Below, piece after piece: positions 28,101 to 36,606 of a DNA stretch of 64,000 nucleotides. The stretch is from Lolliginicoccus lacisalsi (GTDB taxonomy: Bacteria > Actinomycetota > Actinomycetes > Mycobacteriales > Mycobacteriaceae), in NCBI RefSeq assembly GCF_014841105.1, contig NZ_JACYWE010000007.1, forward strand, positions 89,481 through 153,480. Reading direction: 5' to 3'. The translations under genes and the position numbers were made by a program. The notes beneath the pieces were generated by a model, which was not told the origin of the DNA, ran no database searches, and saw nothing but the letters and a program-made list of their open reading frames with translations. Each line of letters opens with the position of its first letter. Position 1 is the stretch's first letter.

Positions 28101-28190
28101 ATCTGCACCCCGGTGAGAACTCCCGGAGTCCCGATATTCCAGCCGTATTCCATGCCCGGACTGTACGTGCCCGGACGGCCCCAGCGCGGG

Positions 28191-28217
28191 TTGTCCACAG
28201 GTCGCGACTTATCCACA
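28191..28217 (+). promoter_or_regulatory. Two DnaA boxes upstream of ssd
   Basis: TTGTCCACA (28191-28199) and TTATCCACA (28209-28217), both on the plus strand and 18 bp apart. The first is the actinobacterial DnaA-box consensus, the second the E. coli consensus. They end 15 bp before the ssd ATG. Confidence 0.65.
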
Positions 28218-28232
28218 GTCTGGCTCCAAGCA

Positions 28233-29456
28233 ATGGAACGCCCCACCGCATCCGCGCACAGTTGCGCCATGCCCAAGCCTCCTGGCGCGGACCAACCGCA
28301 CCCCGCCCATGCCGAGCCAGTGCTCGCCCACATCCGCGATCCCGAACTGCTGGCTAGCACCCGACGCATCACCGCGTCCCTCGGTCTCGGCATCGTCGAG
28401 GCGAACCAGCATGAAGCGCCAGCTAGCACCAGCGATGGACCGTCGCTGCGCAAGCTCTGGGAAACCACGCCACTCGTGATCCTTGACGACGTGGGAGCGC
28501 GACGCTGCCGGGAAAGCGGGCTCGGCCGACGCAGCGGCATCATCAGCGTCGTGGCCCGCAGCGCCACTGCGCGCCCGAGCCTGGAATCGCCGAGGCCGGA
28601 TGCGTGGCGCGATCACGTCGTGCTCGGCACCGAGCACGTCTTCGAGTTGCCGGACGACGAGCACGCCATGATGCAGGCAATCTCGAGCATCCGCGCGCGC
28701 AGCAGTGCCAACCGTGGTCGCACCATCGCCGTCACCGGTGCCTGCGGCGGGGCTGGCGCAACCGTGCTCGCAGCGTCTCTCGCTCTCGCGCACGGGCATG
28801 ATTCCCTGCTCATCGACCTTGATGGCCACGGCTGCGGGATCGACCTGCTGCTCGCCGCGGAGAACGATCCCGGACCACGCTGGCACGATATCGCCGCCAT
28901 CACCAGCAGCATCGCGCCCGGGGCCCTCTGGTCCGCGCTGCCTGCCCGCGGATCCACCGCGTTCCTTGCTCACCAGCGCGGGAGCAGGCTGACGCCACCC
29001 AGTGCGCGCGCGCTCCAGACAATCCTTGCCGCATCGCGCGATTCCGGTCGGTTGGCCGTCTGCGACATGCCACGCACCGGAGGCGACGCCGCCGAGACGG
29101 CCTGCGCCGCGGCCGACCTCACCATCATCGTGGTGCCGGCCAACCTCCGGGCCTGCGCGGCGGCGCAAAAGGTCATGCGATGGGCACGCCCGCGCAGCCG
29201 CGACATCGGCATCATCGTCCGCGGCCCAGCAGCGAGCGGCCTAGGGGCCACGACCATCAGCCAGGCATGCGATGCCCGCTTGATAGCCACCATGCGTCCT
29301 GAGCCGAGGCTCGATCACCGGCTCGACACCGGCGGGCTGCGCCTGCCGGTCCGTTCGCCCCTGCGCAAGGCGGCGATCGAAGTACTCGCGCATCCCTCGC
29401 TCGCGCATCCCGTCATCGCGCAGGGCGGTACTAGCGCCATGGACGGCGCGGCATGA
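28233..29456 (+). CDS. ssd: Septum-site-determining/CpaE-TadZ-like protein Ssd
   Basis: A 407-residue protein of the MinD/ParA-like superfamily heading the tad operon (Rv3660c). A response-regulator-like N-terminal half precedes the ATPase-like half with VTGACGGAGATVLAASLALA. The P-loop position has GGAGAT rather than GKGGxGKT, so the Walker lysine is missing, as in mycobacterial Ssd. Later blocks are LLIDLDGHGCGIDLLL, DLTIIVVPANLRACAAA and GIIVRGPAASGL. Mycobacterial Ssd inhibits septum formation. ATG 28233 follows the DnaA boxes; ATG 28269 is an alternative. The stop overlaps tadA by 4 bp. Confidence 0.88.
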   Translation: MERPTASAHSCAMPKPPGADQPHPAHAEPVLAHIRDPELLASTRRITASLGLGIVEANQHEAPASTSDGPSLRKLWETTPLVILDDVGARRCRESGLGRRSGIISVVARSATARPSLESPRPDAWRDHVVLGTEHVFELPDDEHAMMQAISSIRARSSANRGRTIAVTGACGGAGATVLAASLALAHGHDSLLIDLDGHGCGIDLLLAAENDPGPRWHDIAAITSSIAPGALWSALPARGSTAFLAHQRGSRLTPPSARALQTILAASRDSGRLAVCDMPRTGGDAAETACAAADLTIIVVPANLRACAAAQKVMRWARPRSRDIGIIVRGPAASGLGATTISQACDARLIATMRPEPRLDHRLDTGGLRLPVRSPLRKAAIEVLAHPSLAHPVIAQGGTSAMDGAA

Positions 29457-30643
29457 ACCACCAGCATGCGCAGCTCCTCGACAAGGTACGGGCGCGGCTC
29501 GCCGACCACGCAGGCAACCTCGGCCCGGAGCAGCTCGCCACCCTGATCCGCGATGAGGCACGAGGAATGATCAGCGACCCCGACACCCTCGTTGTCCTTC
29601 GCGCGATGCACACCGACCTCCACGGGGCGGGCCCGCTCGATCCCCTGCTCGATGACGAGACCGTCACCGATGTGATCGTCAACGGCGCCGGGCCGGTGTA
29701 CGCCGACCGGGGCAGCGGCCTCGCCCCCACCGAGGTTGCCCTCCCTGATGAGCGATCAGTCCGTCGCCTCGCCCAGCGCCTCGCCATCGCGGCAGGGAAG
29801 CGACTGGACGAATCACAGCCATGGGTTGACGGCCACGTGCCCCGGGACCAGGCCACGACGACGATCCGCTTGCATGCCATGCTGCCCCCGCTCTCCGTCG
29901 ATGGAACCTGCATCTCCTTGCGCATCCTCCGCCCTGCCCGCCACAGCCTGCGCGACCTCACCGCCACCGGCATGCTGACGCCCGCGAGCCAGCAGCTTCT
30001 CGAGGCGATCATCGCCGCTCGCCGTTCCTTTCTTGTTACTGGCGGAACAGGTACAGGCAAGACCACGCTGCTCGGTGCCCTGCTCGCCGAGGTGCCCCGT
30101 GACGAGCGCATCATCTGTATCGAGGACGCGACCGAGCTCAATCCGCCCCACCCGCATCTCGTGCGCCTCGCCGCTCGCGCGGCCAACATCGAGGGCATCG
30201 GCGCGATCCCGATGCGCGACCTCATCCGCCAGGCACTACGCATGCGCCCGGATCGCCTCATCGTCGGCGAGGTACGTGGCAGCGAGGTCATTGACCTCCT
30301 CGCGGCCCTCAACACAGGGCACGAGGGCGGAGCTGGCACTATCCACGCCAACTCGCCGCGCGAGCTTCCCGCCCGACTCGAAGCGCTCGCCGCGCTCGGG
30401 GGACTGCCTCGCCACGCGCTCCACAGCCAGCTCGCGGCGGCCGCCCACATCGTTCTGCACGTGCAGCGCGACCAAGCGAAGCGTGTGCTCGCCGAGATCG
30501 GGCTCATCACGCCGCGGGCGGATGGGCTCACCACCGTGGAGACGGCCTGGACCTTGGAGCACGGGGCGAGCGCCGCGTGGGCAGGACTCCACGACCTACT
30601 GGCCAGCCGGGACCATGCCCTAGGGGAAAACCATGGGACCTAG
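29453..30643 (+). CDS. tadA: Tad/type II secretion ATPase TadA (CpaF)
   Basis: A 396-residue secretion ATPase that powers Flp pilus assembly. Walker A is VTGGTGTGKTTLLGALL. The Asp box IICIEDATELN, Walker B RMRPDRLIVGEVRGSE and the His box HEGGAGTIHANS are all present. It is second in the ssd-tad operon, overlapping ssd (ATGA) and tadB (11 bp). Corresponds to Rv3659c. Confidence 0.93.
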   Translation: MNHQHAQLLDKVRARLADHAGNLGPEQLATLIRDEARGMISDPDTLVVLRAMHTDLHGAGPLDPLLDDETVTDVIVNGAGPVYADRGSGLAPTEVALPDERSVRRLAQRLAIAAGKRLDESQPWVDGHVPRDQATTTIRLHAMLPPLSVDGTCISLRILRPARHSLRDLTATGMLTPASQQLLEAIIAARRSFLVTGGTGTGKTTLLGALLAEVPRDERIICIEDATELNPPHPHLVRLAARAANIEGIGAIPMRDLIRQALRMRPDRLIVGEVRGSEVIDLLAALNTGHEGGAGTIHANSPRELPARLEALAALGGLPRHALHSQLAAAAHIVLHVQRDQAKRVLAEIGLITPRADGLTTVETAWTLEHGASAAWAGLHDLLASRDHALGENHGT

Positions 30644-31436
30644 CCTCATCCTCGCTGCCGCGGCGCTGCTTGCCTTCCCTGCTCCGGCCGCACGCTCCCG
30701 CCTGGGGCAACTCGGTATCGCGCAGCACGCGGGGAGACCAGCAAAGCCGCGGCTCCGCACCCCCGCCGGGCGCTGGACGATCGGTGTCATCGTGGCAGCG
30801 GCAATCGCGATCCTGCTGGGCCCGGCACCTTTGCTCGCCGCAGCTATCGTTGCAGCCACTAGCTGGTACCTCCATGCCCGAGCGCGGTCCCGCCGCGCGA
30901 CCGAGCAGTCTGCCGCAATGCTCACCGGTTGCCTCGACGACATCATTGCCGAGCTGCGTGCTGGTGCTCATCCCGCCACGGCGACAAGTCGGCTCCGAAC
31001 CGACCGCCAGCACGGCATCACCGACGCGTTCGCCCGGGCCGCGGCACGGACCCCGCTCGGACTGCCCGTAGCGGGAGCGTTCGCGCAACCCGGCTCCGAC
31101 GCGCGCCTCCGCCACATCGGAGCAGCCTGGACGCTCGCCACCACCCACGGCTTGCCTCTTGCCAACCTGCTCGACGAAGCCCGGGCAGGTCTCGTCCTCG
31201 CTGATCGGCGCGACAAGCACGTGCGCTCAACGCTTGCTGGTGCCCGCGCGACCGCGGTGCTGCTCGCCATGCTGCCCGCGCTGGGGACCGTCCTCGGCGA
31301 ACTGATCGGAGCGAGCCCCCTGCGCGTCCTGGGCAACACACCGATCGGGAACGCGCTGCTCCTCGCTGGCACCACCCTCGCATGCGTCGGTCTGCTGTGG
31401 ACACATGCGATCACGGGGAAGGCAGCCCGCGGATGA
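30633..31436 (+). CDS. tadB: Tad inner-membrane platform protein TadB-like
   Basis: A 267-residue membrane protein. N-terminal helices (SLILAAAALLAFPA; WTIGVIVAAAIAILLGPAPLLAAAIVAA) are followed by a cytoplasmic T2SF-like helical domain (LDDIIAELRAGAHPATA) and two C-terminal helices. The four-amphipathic-helix GspF-type domain is diverged but positionally clear. Overlaps tadA upstream and tadC downstream (ATGA). Corresponds to Rv3658c. Confidence 0.82.
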   Translation: MGPSLILAAAALLAFPAPAARSRLGQLGIAQHAGRPAKPRLRTPAGRWTIGVIVAAAIAILLGPAPLLAAAIVAATSWYLHARARSRRATEQSAAMLTGCLDDIIAELRAGAHPATATSRLRTDRQHGITDAFARAAARTPLGLPVAGAFAQPGSDARLRHIGAAWTLATTHGLPLANLLDEARAGLVLADRRDKHVRSTLAGARATAVLLAMLPALGTVLGELIGASPLRVLGNTPIGNALLLAGTTLACVGLLWTHAITGKAARG

Positions 31437-32008
31437 CTACGAGCACCGCCCTCGCCTGCATGCTCGCGGCAGCAGGAATGCTCGTTTATCCGCAGCGAGC
31501 GCTCGCGCCCCGGCTCAGCCGGATCGTCCACCGAACCGGAAACCCCGTGAGCACCGTGCCCACCGAGCGGCAAGCCCCTCTCGAGCCGCTCGCCCTCGAT
31601 CTCTACGCCGCCTGCCTGGCCTCGGGTCTCGGGCCCGCCATCGCTGCGCAAGCGGTATCCCGTGCCACCGCCACCAGGTTCTTCGAGCGGGCCGCAGAAC
31701 TGCTCGGTATCGGAATCGACCCGAGCGCCGCATGGGCAACCGCTGCCTCGAACCCGGCCGAGGAATCCTTCGCCCGGGCGGCGCAACGCTCGCATCGCAC
31801 CGGCACCCAGCTCGCCGCAGTGGCACGGAACGCCGCGCAAGCGCTCCGCGAGGAGGAGCAGCATGCCGCCATCGCGCGCGCGGAAAAGGCATCAGTCCTG
31901 ATCGCCGCGCCTCTTGGGCTCTGCTTCCTGCCCGCGTTCCTGTGCCTCGGCATCATCCCGGTCGTGATCGGGCTTGCCACCCAGCTAGCCCCCGCGGTCC
32001 TGCGATGA
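31433..32008 (+). CDS. tadC: Tad inner-membrane platform protein TadC-like
   Basis: A 191-residue membrane protein paired with TadB. A start helix (TALACMLAAAGMLVYP), a helical central domain (LALDLYAACLASGLGPAIAAQAVS) and a final pair of helices (APLGLCFLPAFLCLGIIPVVIGL) match the short actinobacterial TadC (Rv3657c). The ATG overlaps the tadB stop by 4 bp. Confidence 0.82.
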   Translation: MTTSTALACMLAAAGMLVYPQRALAPRLSRIVHRTGNPVSTVPTERQAPLEPLALDLYAACLASGLGPAIAAQAVSRATATRFFERAAELLGIGIDPSAAWATAASNPAEESFARAAQRSHRTGTQLAAVARNAAQALREEEQHAAIARAEKASVLIAAPLGLCFLPAFLCLGIIPVVIGLATQLAPAVLR

Positions 32009-32089
32009 GCGCCCGGGGACCCTTCGCCGAAGGGCACGCAACCTCCCGGGCCGCCGACCGGCGACCGGGCAACCGAAAGGAAAACAAGA

Positions 32090-32287
32090 GTGAAGGCAAC
32101 ACGCACCCTGGCGCACAGGATCCGCAGGCTCGCCCGCGACGACGAGGGAATGAGCACCGTCGAGTACGCGATCGGCACCGTCGCGGCGGCGGCGTTCGCG
32201 GCAGTGCTCTACGCAGTGGTATCGAGCGATGCCGTCGTTGGCGCACTGACCAGGATCATCGATCAGGCCCTATCCACGCAGATCTAG
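32090..32287 (+). CDS. Flp-type pilin precursor (DUF4244)
   Basis: A 65-residue prepilin. The basic leader MKATRTLAHRIRRLARDDEG is followed by MSTVEYAIGTVAAAAFAAVL. The Gly before the hydrophobic stretch and the Glu at mature position 5 are type IV prepilin hallmarks, so cleavage after DDEG is expected. GTG 32090 follows AAGGAAAA. It is the probable major pilin of the Tad system (Rv3656c). No prepilin peptidase gene lies in this window. Confidence 0.88.
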   Translation: MKATRTLAHRIRRLARDDEGMSTVEYAIGTVAAAAFAAVLYAVVSSDAVVGALTRIIDQALSTQI

Positions 32288-32367
32288 CGATACACCCAGA
32301 TCTTGGTGCCACACCGGGCCCTGCCGGGCAGCGTGCCGCACCGCGCGTTGGTGATGACGCAGGCGCG

Positions 32368-32685
32368 GTGACGGTGGAGACCGCGCTGGCGATCGCGATC
32401 CTCGTCATGGTTCTCGGCATGTGCGTGGGAGTGCTGGGCATCGGAGCCTCCTACGTGCGGTGCATCGATGCTGCTCGCGAGGCTGCGCTCGTGGCCGCTC
32501 GGGACGAACAGGGCCGGGCCGTCGATGCGGGCGCGCGGCTAGCCCCCAGCGATGCGACGATCTCGATCGCCGACGACGGGATGCTGGTGACCGCGAGGGT
32601 CACCCTTCGCCCCGCGCTGCTTCCCGGTGTCACCCTGACGGCTGAATCGATCGCGGCCATCGAGCCGAGCAGGCGGCAGGGTTGA
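32368..32685 (+). CDS. tadE: TadE-like pseudopilin (Rv3655c-like), start unclear
   Basis: A 105-residue frame from GTG 32368. The prepilin core is VTVETALAIAILVMVLGMCVG, then RCIDAAREAALVAARDEQG as in TadE proteins. The expected short leader (GDDAGA) is encoded in frame just upstream, but no ATG, GTG or TTG precedes it in frame back to the previous gene. Either GTG 32368 is used without a leader, or a rare start codon is used upstream (ATA at 32290 is in frame). The stop overlaps the next TTG. Confidence 0.75.
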   Translation: MTVETALAIAILVMVLGMCVGVLGIGASYVRCIDAAREAALVAARDEQGRAVDAGARLAPSDATISIADDGMLVTARVTLRPALLPGVTLTAESIAAIEPSRRQG

Positions 32686-33101
32686 GCTCGCGCGCGTCGC
32701 GGCTGGGCAATGACGAGGGCAGCGCAACCGTGATCGCGGTCGGCGGCATGCTCGCCCTGGTGCTCGTGGTCGCGATGGTGCTGCACCTCGTTGCGGTGGT
32801 GGCGGCCCGGCATTCGGCGCAAGCGGGTGCCGATCTCGCGGCGCTCGCGGCCGCCCACCATCACGCCTGGGCGTTGCCGGGAGAGCCGTGCGCGGTGGCT
32901 CACGAGATGGGACGGCGCAATGGAATTACCGTCGAGGAGTGCCGGATAGACGGCGGGGACGTGCATGTCGGCGTCGCGCGTCCGGTGCGGTGGGCGAGCG
33001 GCGGAGAAGGGGAGCGGATCACTGCTGGGCAAGTGCGCGCGAGCGCGCGGGCTGGCCCCGAAGAATCACCATCGATACTGGATAGCCGCGTACAGAACTG
33101 A
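32682..33101 (+). CDS. TadE/TadG-like secreted protein (Rv3654c-like)
   Basis: A 139-residue protein starting at TTG 32682, which overlaps the tadE stop (TTGA). The leader NDEGSATVIAVGGMLALVLVVAMVLHLVAVVAARHSAQAGAD is read as a leader plus one transmembrane helix plus the ADLAALAAA block characteristic of Rv3654c and Flp-associated (helicase/secretion neighbourhood) TadE-like proteins. Two Cys may form a disulfide. It ends the tad operon. Confidence 0.8.
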   Translation: MSSRASRLGNDEGSATVIAVGGMLALVLVVAMVLHLVAVVAARHSAQAGADLAALAAAHHHAWALPGEPCAVAHEMGRRNGITVEECRIDGGDVHVGVARPVRWASGGEGERITAGQVRASARAGPEESPSILDSRVQN

Positions 33102-33111
33102 ACTGGAAGAA

Positions 33112-33129
33112 GGCGAACTAGGGTTCGCC
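33112..33129. promoter_or_regulatory. LexA (SOS)-type box upstream of a binding lipoprotein
   Basis: GGCGAAC-TAGG-GTTCGCC contains the core CGAAC-N4-GTTCG of the actinobacterial SOS box TCGAAC-N4-GTTCGA and is a perfect 7-bp inverted repeat. It lies 32 bp before the next ATG. Confidence 0.5.
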
Positions 33130-33161
33130 GCGACATTGATCCGTGAGCCAAGGAGTCAACA

Positions 33162-34190
33162 ATGGTGCACCGTCGCCATCGCGCCGCGACCCTGCTGGTC
33201 GCGCTGCTCTCGAGCATGACGCTCGTCGTGACCGCCTGCGGCGGGCAGTCCGAGCAGTTGGGCAGCGCGTCCACCGGGAACGGGGAGTTCCCGATCACCA
33301 TCTCCCACGCCTTCGGGGAGACCACCATCGAGGAATCCCCGCAGCGCGTCGCTACCTGGGGCTGGGGCAGCGCCGATGCTGCCATCGCGCTGGGCGTCAC
33401 GCCCGTGGCGATCCAGAGCCAGCCCTATGGCGGCGATGAGAACGGCATGCTGCCCTGGGTGCAGGAAGCTCTTGACGAGGCCGGGGAAGCCGCGCCCACC
33501 ATGCTGCCGGAAGGTACTGATCCTCCGTTCGAGGCCATCGCTGCGGCAGCGCCGGACTTGATCCTGGCCGTCTACTCCGGCATCACCGAGACCGACTACG
33601 AGCAGCTCAGCCAGATCGCACCGACGGTTGCCTATCCCGACGAGGCGTGGTCCACGCCGTGGCGCGACACCATCCGCATTGTCGGCGAGGCCCTCGGCAA
33701 GACCGACGAGGCCGATGCTCTGCTCGCTGATATCGACGCGCAGATCGCGGCGAAGGCCGAGGAGCACCCCGAGCTCGCGGGCAAGTCCGTAGCGATGGTG
33801 TTCAACACCCCCGATGCGTTCTACGTCTACAAGCCTGCTGATGCGCGGGTGGCATTCACCCTGGATCTTGGGCTGGTCAACGCCGACAGCGTCGACGAGC
33901 TCGCCAACGGCGACTCGACGTTCTACTACACGCTGAGCGACGAGCGCCTCGGCGATCTCGAGAGCGACATCCTCGTCTCCTACGCCGACACCGCCGAGGC
34001 ATCCGCGGAGTTCCTCGGCTCCCCCGAGGCCCAGCTGATGGGCCAGGTCCAGGATGGGCGGGTCGCTGAGATCGTCGGTACCTCGTTCATCGCGGCTGTC
34101 TCCCCGCCCACGGCGCTGTCGCTCACCTGGGGGCTCGACGAGTACGTCGCGATCCTCTCCGAGACCGCCCAGCGCGTCGGCGAGAGCTAG
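33162..34190 (+). CDS. Iron-siderophore ABC transporter substrate-binding lipoprotein
   Basis: A 342-residue periplasmic-binding-fold lipoprotein. The signal peptide ends in the lipobox LVVTACGG (Cys about 25). The FecB/BtuF fold is recognisable from PQRVATWGWGSADAAIALGVTPVA, FEAIAAAAPDLILAVYSGITETDYEQLSQIAPTV and the long inter-lobe helix. The ATG is preceded by AAGGAG. No permease or ATPase gene is adjacent, so it must use a transporter encoded elsewhere. The ligand is inferred as a ferric siderophore. Confidence 0.85.
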   Translation: MVHRRHRAATLLVALLSSMTLVVTACGGQSEQLGSASTGNGEFPITISHAFGETTIEESPQRVATWGWGSADAAIALGVTPVAIQSQPYGGDENGMLPWVQEALDEAGEAAPTMLPEGTDPPFEAIAAAAPDLILAVYSGITETDYEQLSQIAPTVAYPDEAWSTPWRDTIRIVGEALGKTDEADALLADIDAQIAAKAEEHPELAGKSVAMVFNTPDAFYVYKPADARVAFTLDLGLVNADSVDELANGDSTFYYTLSDERLGDLESDILVSYADTAEASAEFLGSPEAQLMGQVQDGRVAEIVGTSFIAAVSPPTALSLTWGLDEYVAILSETAQRVGES

Positions 34191-34196
34191 CGCCAG

Positions 34197-36491
34197 CTAG
34201 CCGAGGGCATCGAGGACCGCGCTGAGCACGCGGACCGCCCCGGCCTTGTCGAGCGGCTCGTTGCCGTTGCCGCACTTGGGTGATTGCACACACGATGGGC
34301 ACCCGGTGCGGCAACGGCATCCGCGGATCGTGGCACGCGTCGCCGCAAGCCACTGCCGGATGTGGTCGTGCCCATGCTCGGCGGTGCCCGCGCCACCGGG
34401 ATGGCCGTCGTAGACGAAGACCGAAGGCATGCCCGTGTCAGGGTGCAGGGCAGTGGAGACCCCGCCGATATCGTTGCGATCGCAGCTTGCGAACAGGGGC
34501 AGCAGGCCGATCGCTGCATGCTCGGCGGCATGGAGCGCACCGGGGATGTCCTCGTCGGCGATGCCAGCGGCGCCGAGGCTCCCCGGCGAGTGCGTCCAGG
34601 CGGCAGCGACCGTGGGCAGGGTCGATTCCGGCATGTCCAGCTCGATGGTGGCAAGCACCTCGCCCCCCGGGCCGCGCCGCAGGTAGTTGGTGATGCGGCT
34701 CGTCACGTCGACCCGGGCGAGCCCAACCGTGACTGGCCCGTGCTGCCGCGACCGCAGCACCTCGGCGATGCGGATATCGCTCACCGACCGGGCGACGGTG
34801 GTATAGCCGGGATCGCCAGCGGTGACGCGCGCGATGCCTTCGTCGAGGTCGAGATCATCCACGACGAACACCTCGCCCTGGTGCAGGTGCACTGCGCCGG
34901 GATGCACCGTGGCGGGCGCGCGCGACGCATCGACCGTGCCGAGCAGGCGTCCCGTGGCCGACTCGACGATCACGACCTGCTCGAGCATCGTGCCGCGCAG
35001 GCCGGTGGATCCGTGCGCGTCGATCCCCGGAGCGGGAAACCAGCCCCGCGGCCGCCGCCGCAGGAATCCCTGGCCCGCCAGATCGGCGATGGTTCCGGTG
35101 ATGCCGAGAGCAGTGACCTCGTCGTCAGTGATCGGCAGCTCCGTCGCGGCGCACATCACCTGCGGAGCTGCGATGTAGGGGTTCGCGGGGTTGGTCACCG
35201 TCGCCTCGACGGGCTTGTCGAGCAGCGCCCCCGGGTTGTGGATCAGGTAGTTGTCCAAGGGGTCATCGCGGGCCACAAGGACCACGAGCGCGCCCTGCCC
35301 GCGTCGCCCGGACCGGCCTGCCTGCTGCCGGAACGAGGCGACCGTGCCCGGGAACCCGGTGAGAACCACCGCATCGAGCCCCGCGATGTCGATGCCAAGC
35401 TCCAGCGCATTGGTAGTGGCTACAGCACGGAGCTCGCCGCTGGCCAGCGCGGCCTCGAGTCGTCGCCGGTCCTCGGGCAAGTATCCCGCGCGGTAGGCGG
35501 CGACGGTCCCGGCGAGGGGAGGGCCGAGCCGCTCGCGCACCATCATCGCGGCGTGCTCCGCCCCGGCCCGCGAGCGCACGAACATCAGCGTGCGCGCGCC
35601 CTGCTCGACGAGCGCAGCCGTGAACAGGGCGGCCTCGGTGTGGGGGGAGTTGCGCTGCGTCGGATCCCCGGTGCCAGCCGGACCGGGCTCCCACAGGACG
35701 GTGGTGCGGTGGCCGCGGGGCGCCGCGTCCTCGGTGACGGCTCGGCAGTCGGCGCCGATGAGGCGGGTGGCGGCCTCCGCGGGATTGGCGGTGGTGGCGC
35801 TGGCGAGCACGAACACGGGGTGCGAGCCGTAGCGGGCGGCGATGCGGCGCAGGCGGCGGATCGTCCAGGCCACATGGGAGCCGAAGACACCGCGGTAGTG
35901 GTGGCACTCGTCGATGATCACGAAGCTCAGCCCCCGCAGGAACCGGCTCCATCGTGGATGGTTCGGGAGGATGCCGACGTGCAGCATGTCGGGGTTGGTG
36001 AACACGAGCCTGCTGGTGTCGCGGATCCAGCGGCGGTGGTCGGTCGGAGTGTCGCCGTCGTAGAGGTGCGGCCCGGCCGATGCGAGCCCGGGGATGGCGC
36101 CGGTGAGCGATCGGGTGGCGCGAAGCTGGTCGGCGCCCAGCGCCTTGGTGGGGGAGAGGTAGAGGGCGGTGGCACGGGGCTGCTCGGCGAGCGCGGTGAG
36201 GGCAGGCAGCAGGTAGGCCAATGATTTCCCGGAGGAGGTGCCGGTCGCGAGGACGACATGCTGCCCGGAACGGGCGAGGCTGGCTGCCTCGACCTGGTGG
36301 GCGTAGGGGCTGGTGATGCCGCGGTCGATGAGTTCATCGCGGAGGCCCGGGTAGGTCCAGTCCGGCCACGGCTCGTGGATGCCGGGGCGCCCCTGCGCGC
36401 GGTCGATGTGCGTGGGTGCTCCGGTGAGCAGGGACGGGGATCGATCCGCGATGGCGGCGAGCAGATCGTCGCCGAGGCCGTGCGCCGCCAT
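34197..36491 (-). CDS. DEAD/DEAH-box helicase with C-terminal DUF1998 zinc domain (MrfA/YprA-like)
   Basis: A 764-residue SF2 helicase (Rv3649). Motif I is ATGTSSGKSLAYLLP, motif II VIIDECHHYRG (DECH), motif III ASATT, and motif VI QQAGRSGRRGQG. The C-terminus has CRCRTGCPSCVQSPKCGNGN, the four-cysteine DUF1998 metal site. The B. subtilis homologue MrfA acts in mitomycin-type DNA damage repair with the exonuclease MrfB. It is convergent with the binding lipoprotein gene, with only 6 bp between stops. Confidence 0.92.
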   Translation of the reverse strand: MAAHGLGDDLLAAIADRSPSLLTGAPTHIDRAQGRPGIHEPWPDWTYPGLRDELIDRGITSPYAHQVEAASLARSGQHVVLATGTSSGKSLAYLLPALTALAEQPRATALYLSPTKALGADQLRATRSLTGAIPGLASAGPHLYDGDTPTDHRRWIRDTSRLVFTNPDMLHVGILPNHPRWSRFLRGLSFVIIDECHHYRGVFGSHVAWTIRRLRRIAARYGSHPVFVLASATTANPAEAATRLIGADCRAVTEDAAPRGHRTTVLWEPGPAGTGDPTQRNSPHTEAALFTAALVEQGARTLMFVRSRAGAEHAAMMVRERLGPPLAGTVAAYRAGYLPEDRRRLEAALASGELRAVATTNALELGIDIAGLDAVVLTGFPGTVASFRQQAGRSGRRGQGALVVLVARDDPLDNYLIHNPGALLDKPVEATVTNPANPYIAAPQVMCAATELPITDDEVTALGITGTIADLAGQGFLRRRPRGWFPAPGIDAHGSTGLRGTMLEQVVIVESATGRLLGTVDASRAPATVHPGAVHLHQGEVFVVDDLDLDEGIARVTAGDPGYTTVARSVSDIRIAEVLRSRQHGPVTVGLARVDVTSRITNYLRRGPGGEVLATIELDMPESTLPTVAAAWTHSPGSLGAAGIADEDIPGALHAAEHAAIGLLPLFASCDRNDIGGVSTALHPDTGMPSVFVYDGHPGGAGTAEHGHDHIRQWLAATRATIRGCRCRTGCPSCVQSPKCGNGNEPLDKAGAVRVLSAVLDALG

Positions 36492-36606
36492 GGCCTGCTC
36501 CCTCCCGGTGCGCGCTGGTCGCTGGGAAGTCTACGTCTCCGCGCGGGCACGTGGTCATCAGGGGAAATCCGGACACTTGCTGCAGGGGAGGGAGGGGTCT
36601 GGCACG

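Noticed and set aside
28191-28217. DnaA boxes as the chromosome origin
   Set aside because: Only two boxes, no AT-rich unwinding region, and no dnaA, dnaN or rpmH nearby. A regulatory role for ssd is more likely.
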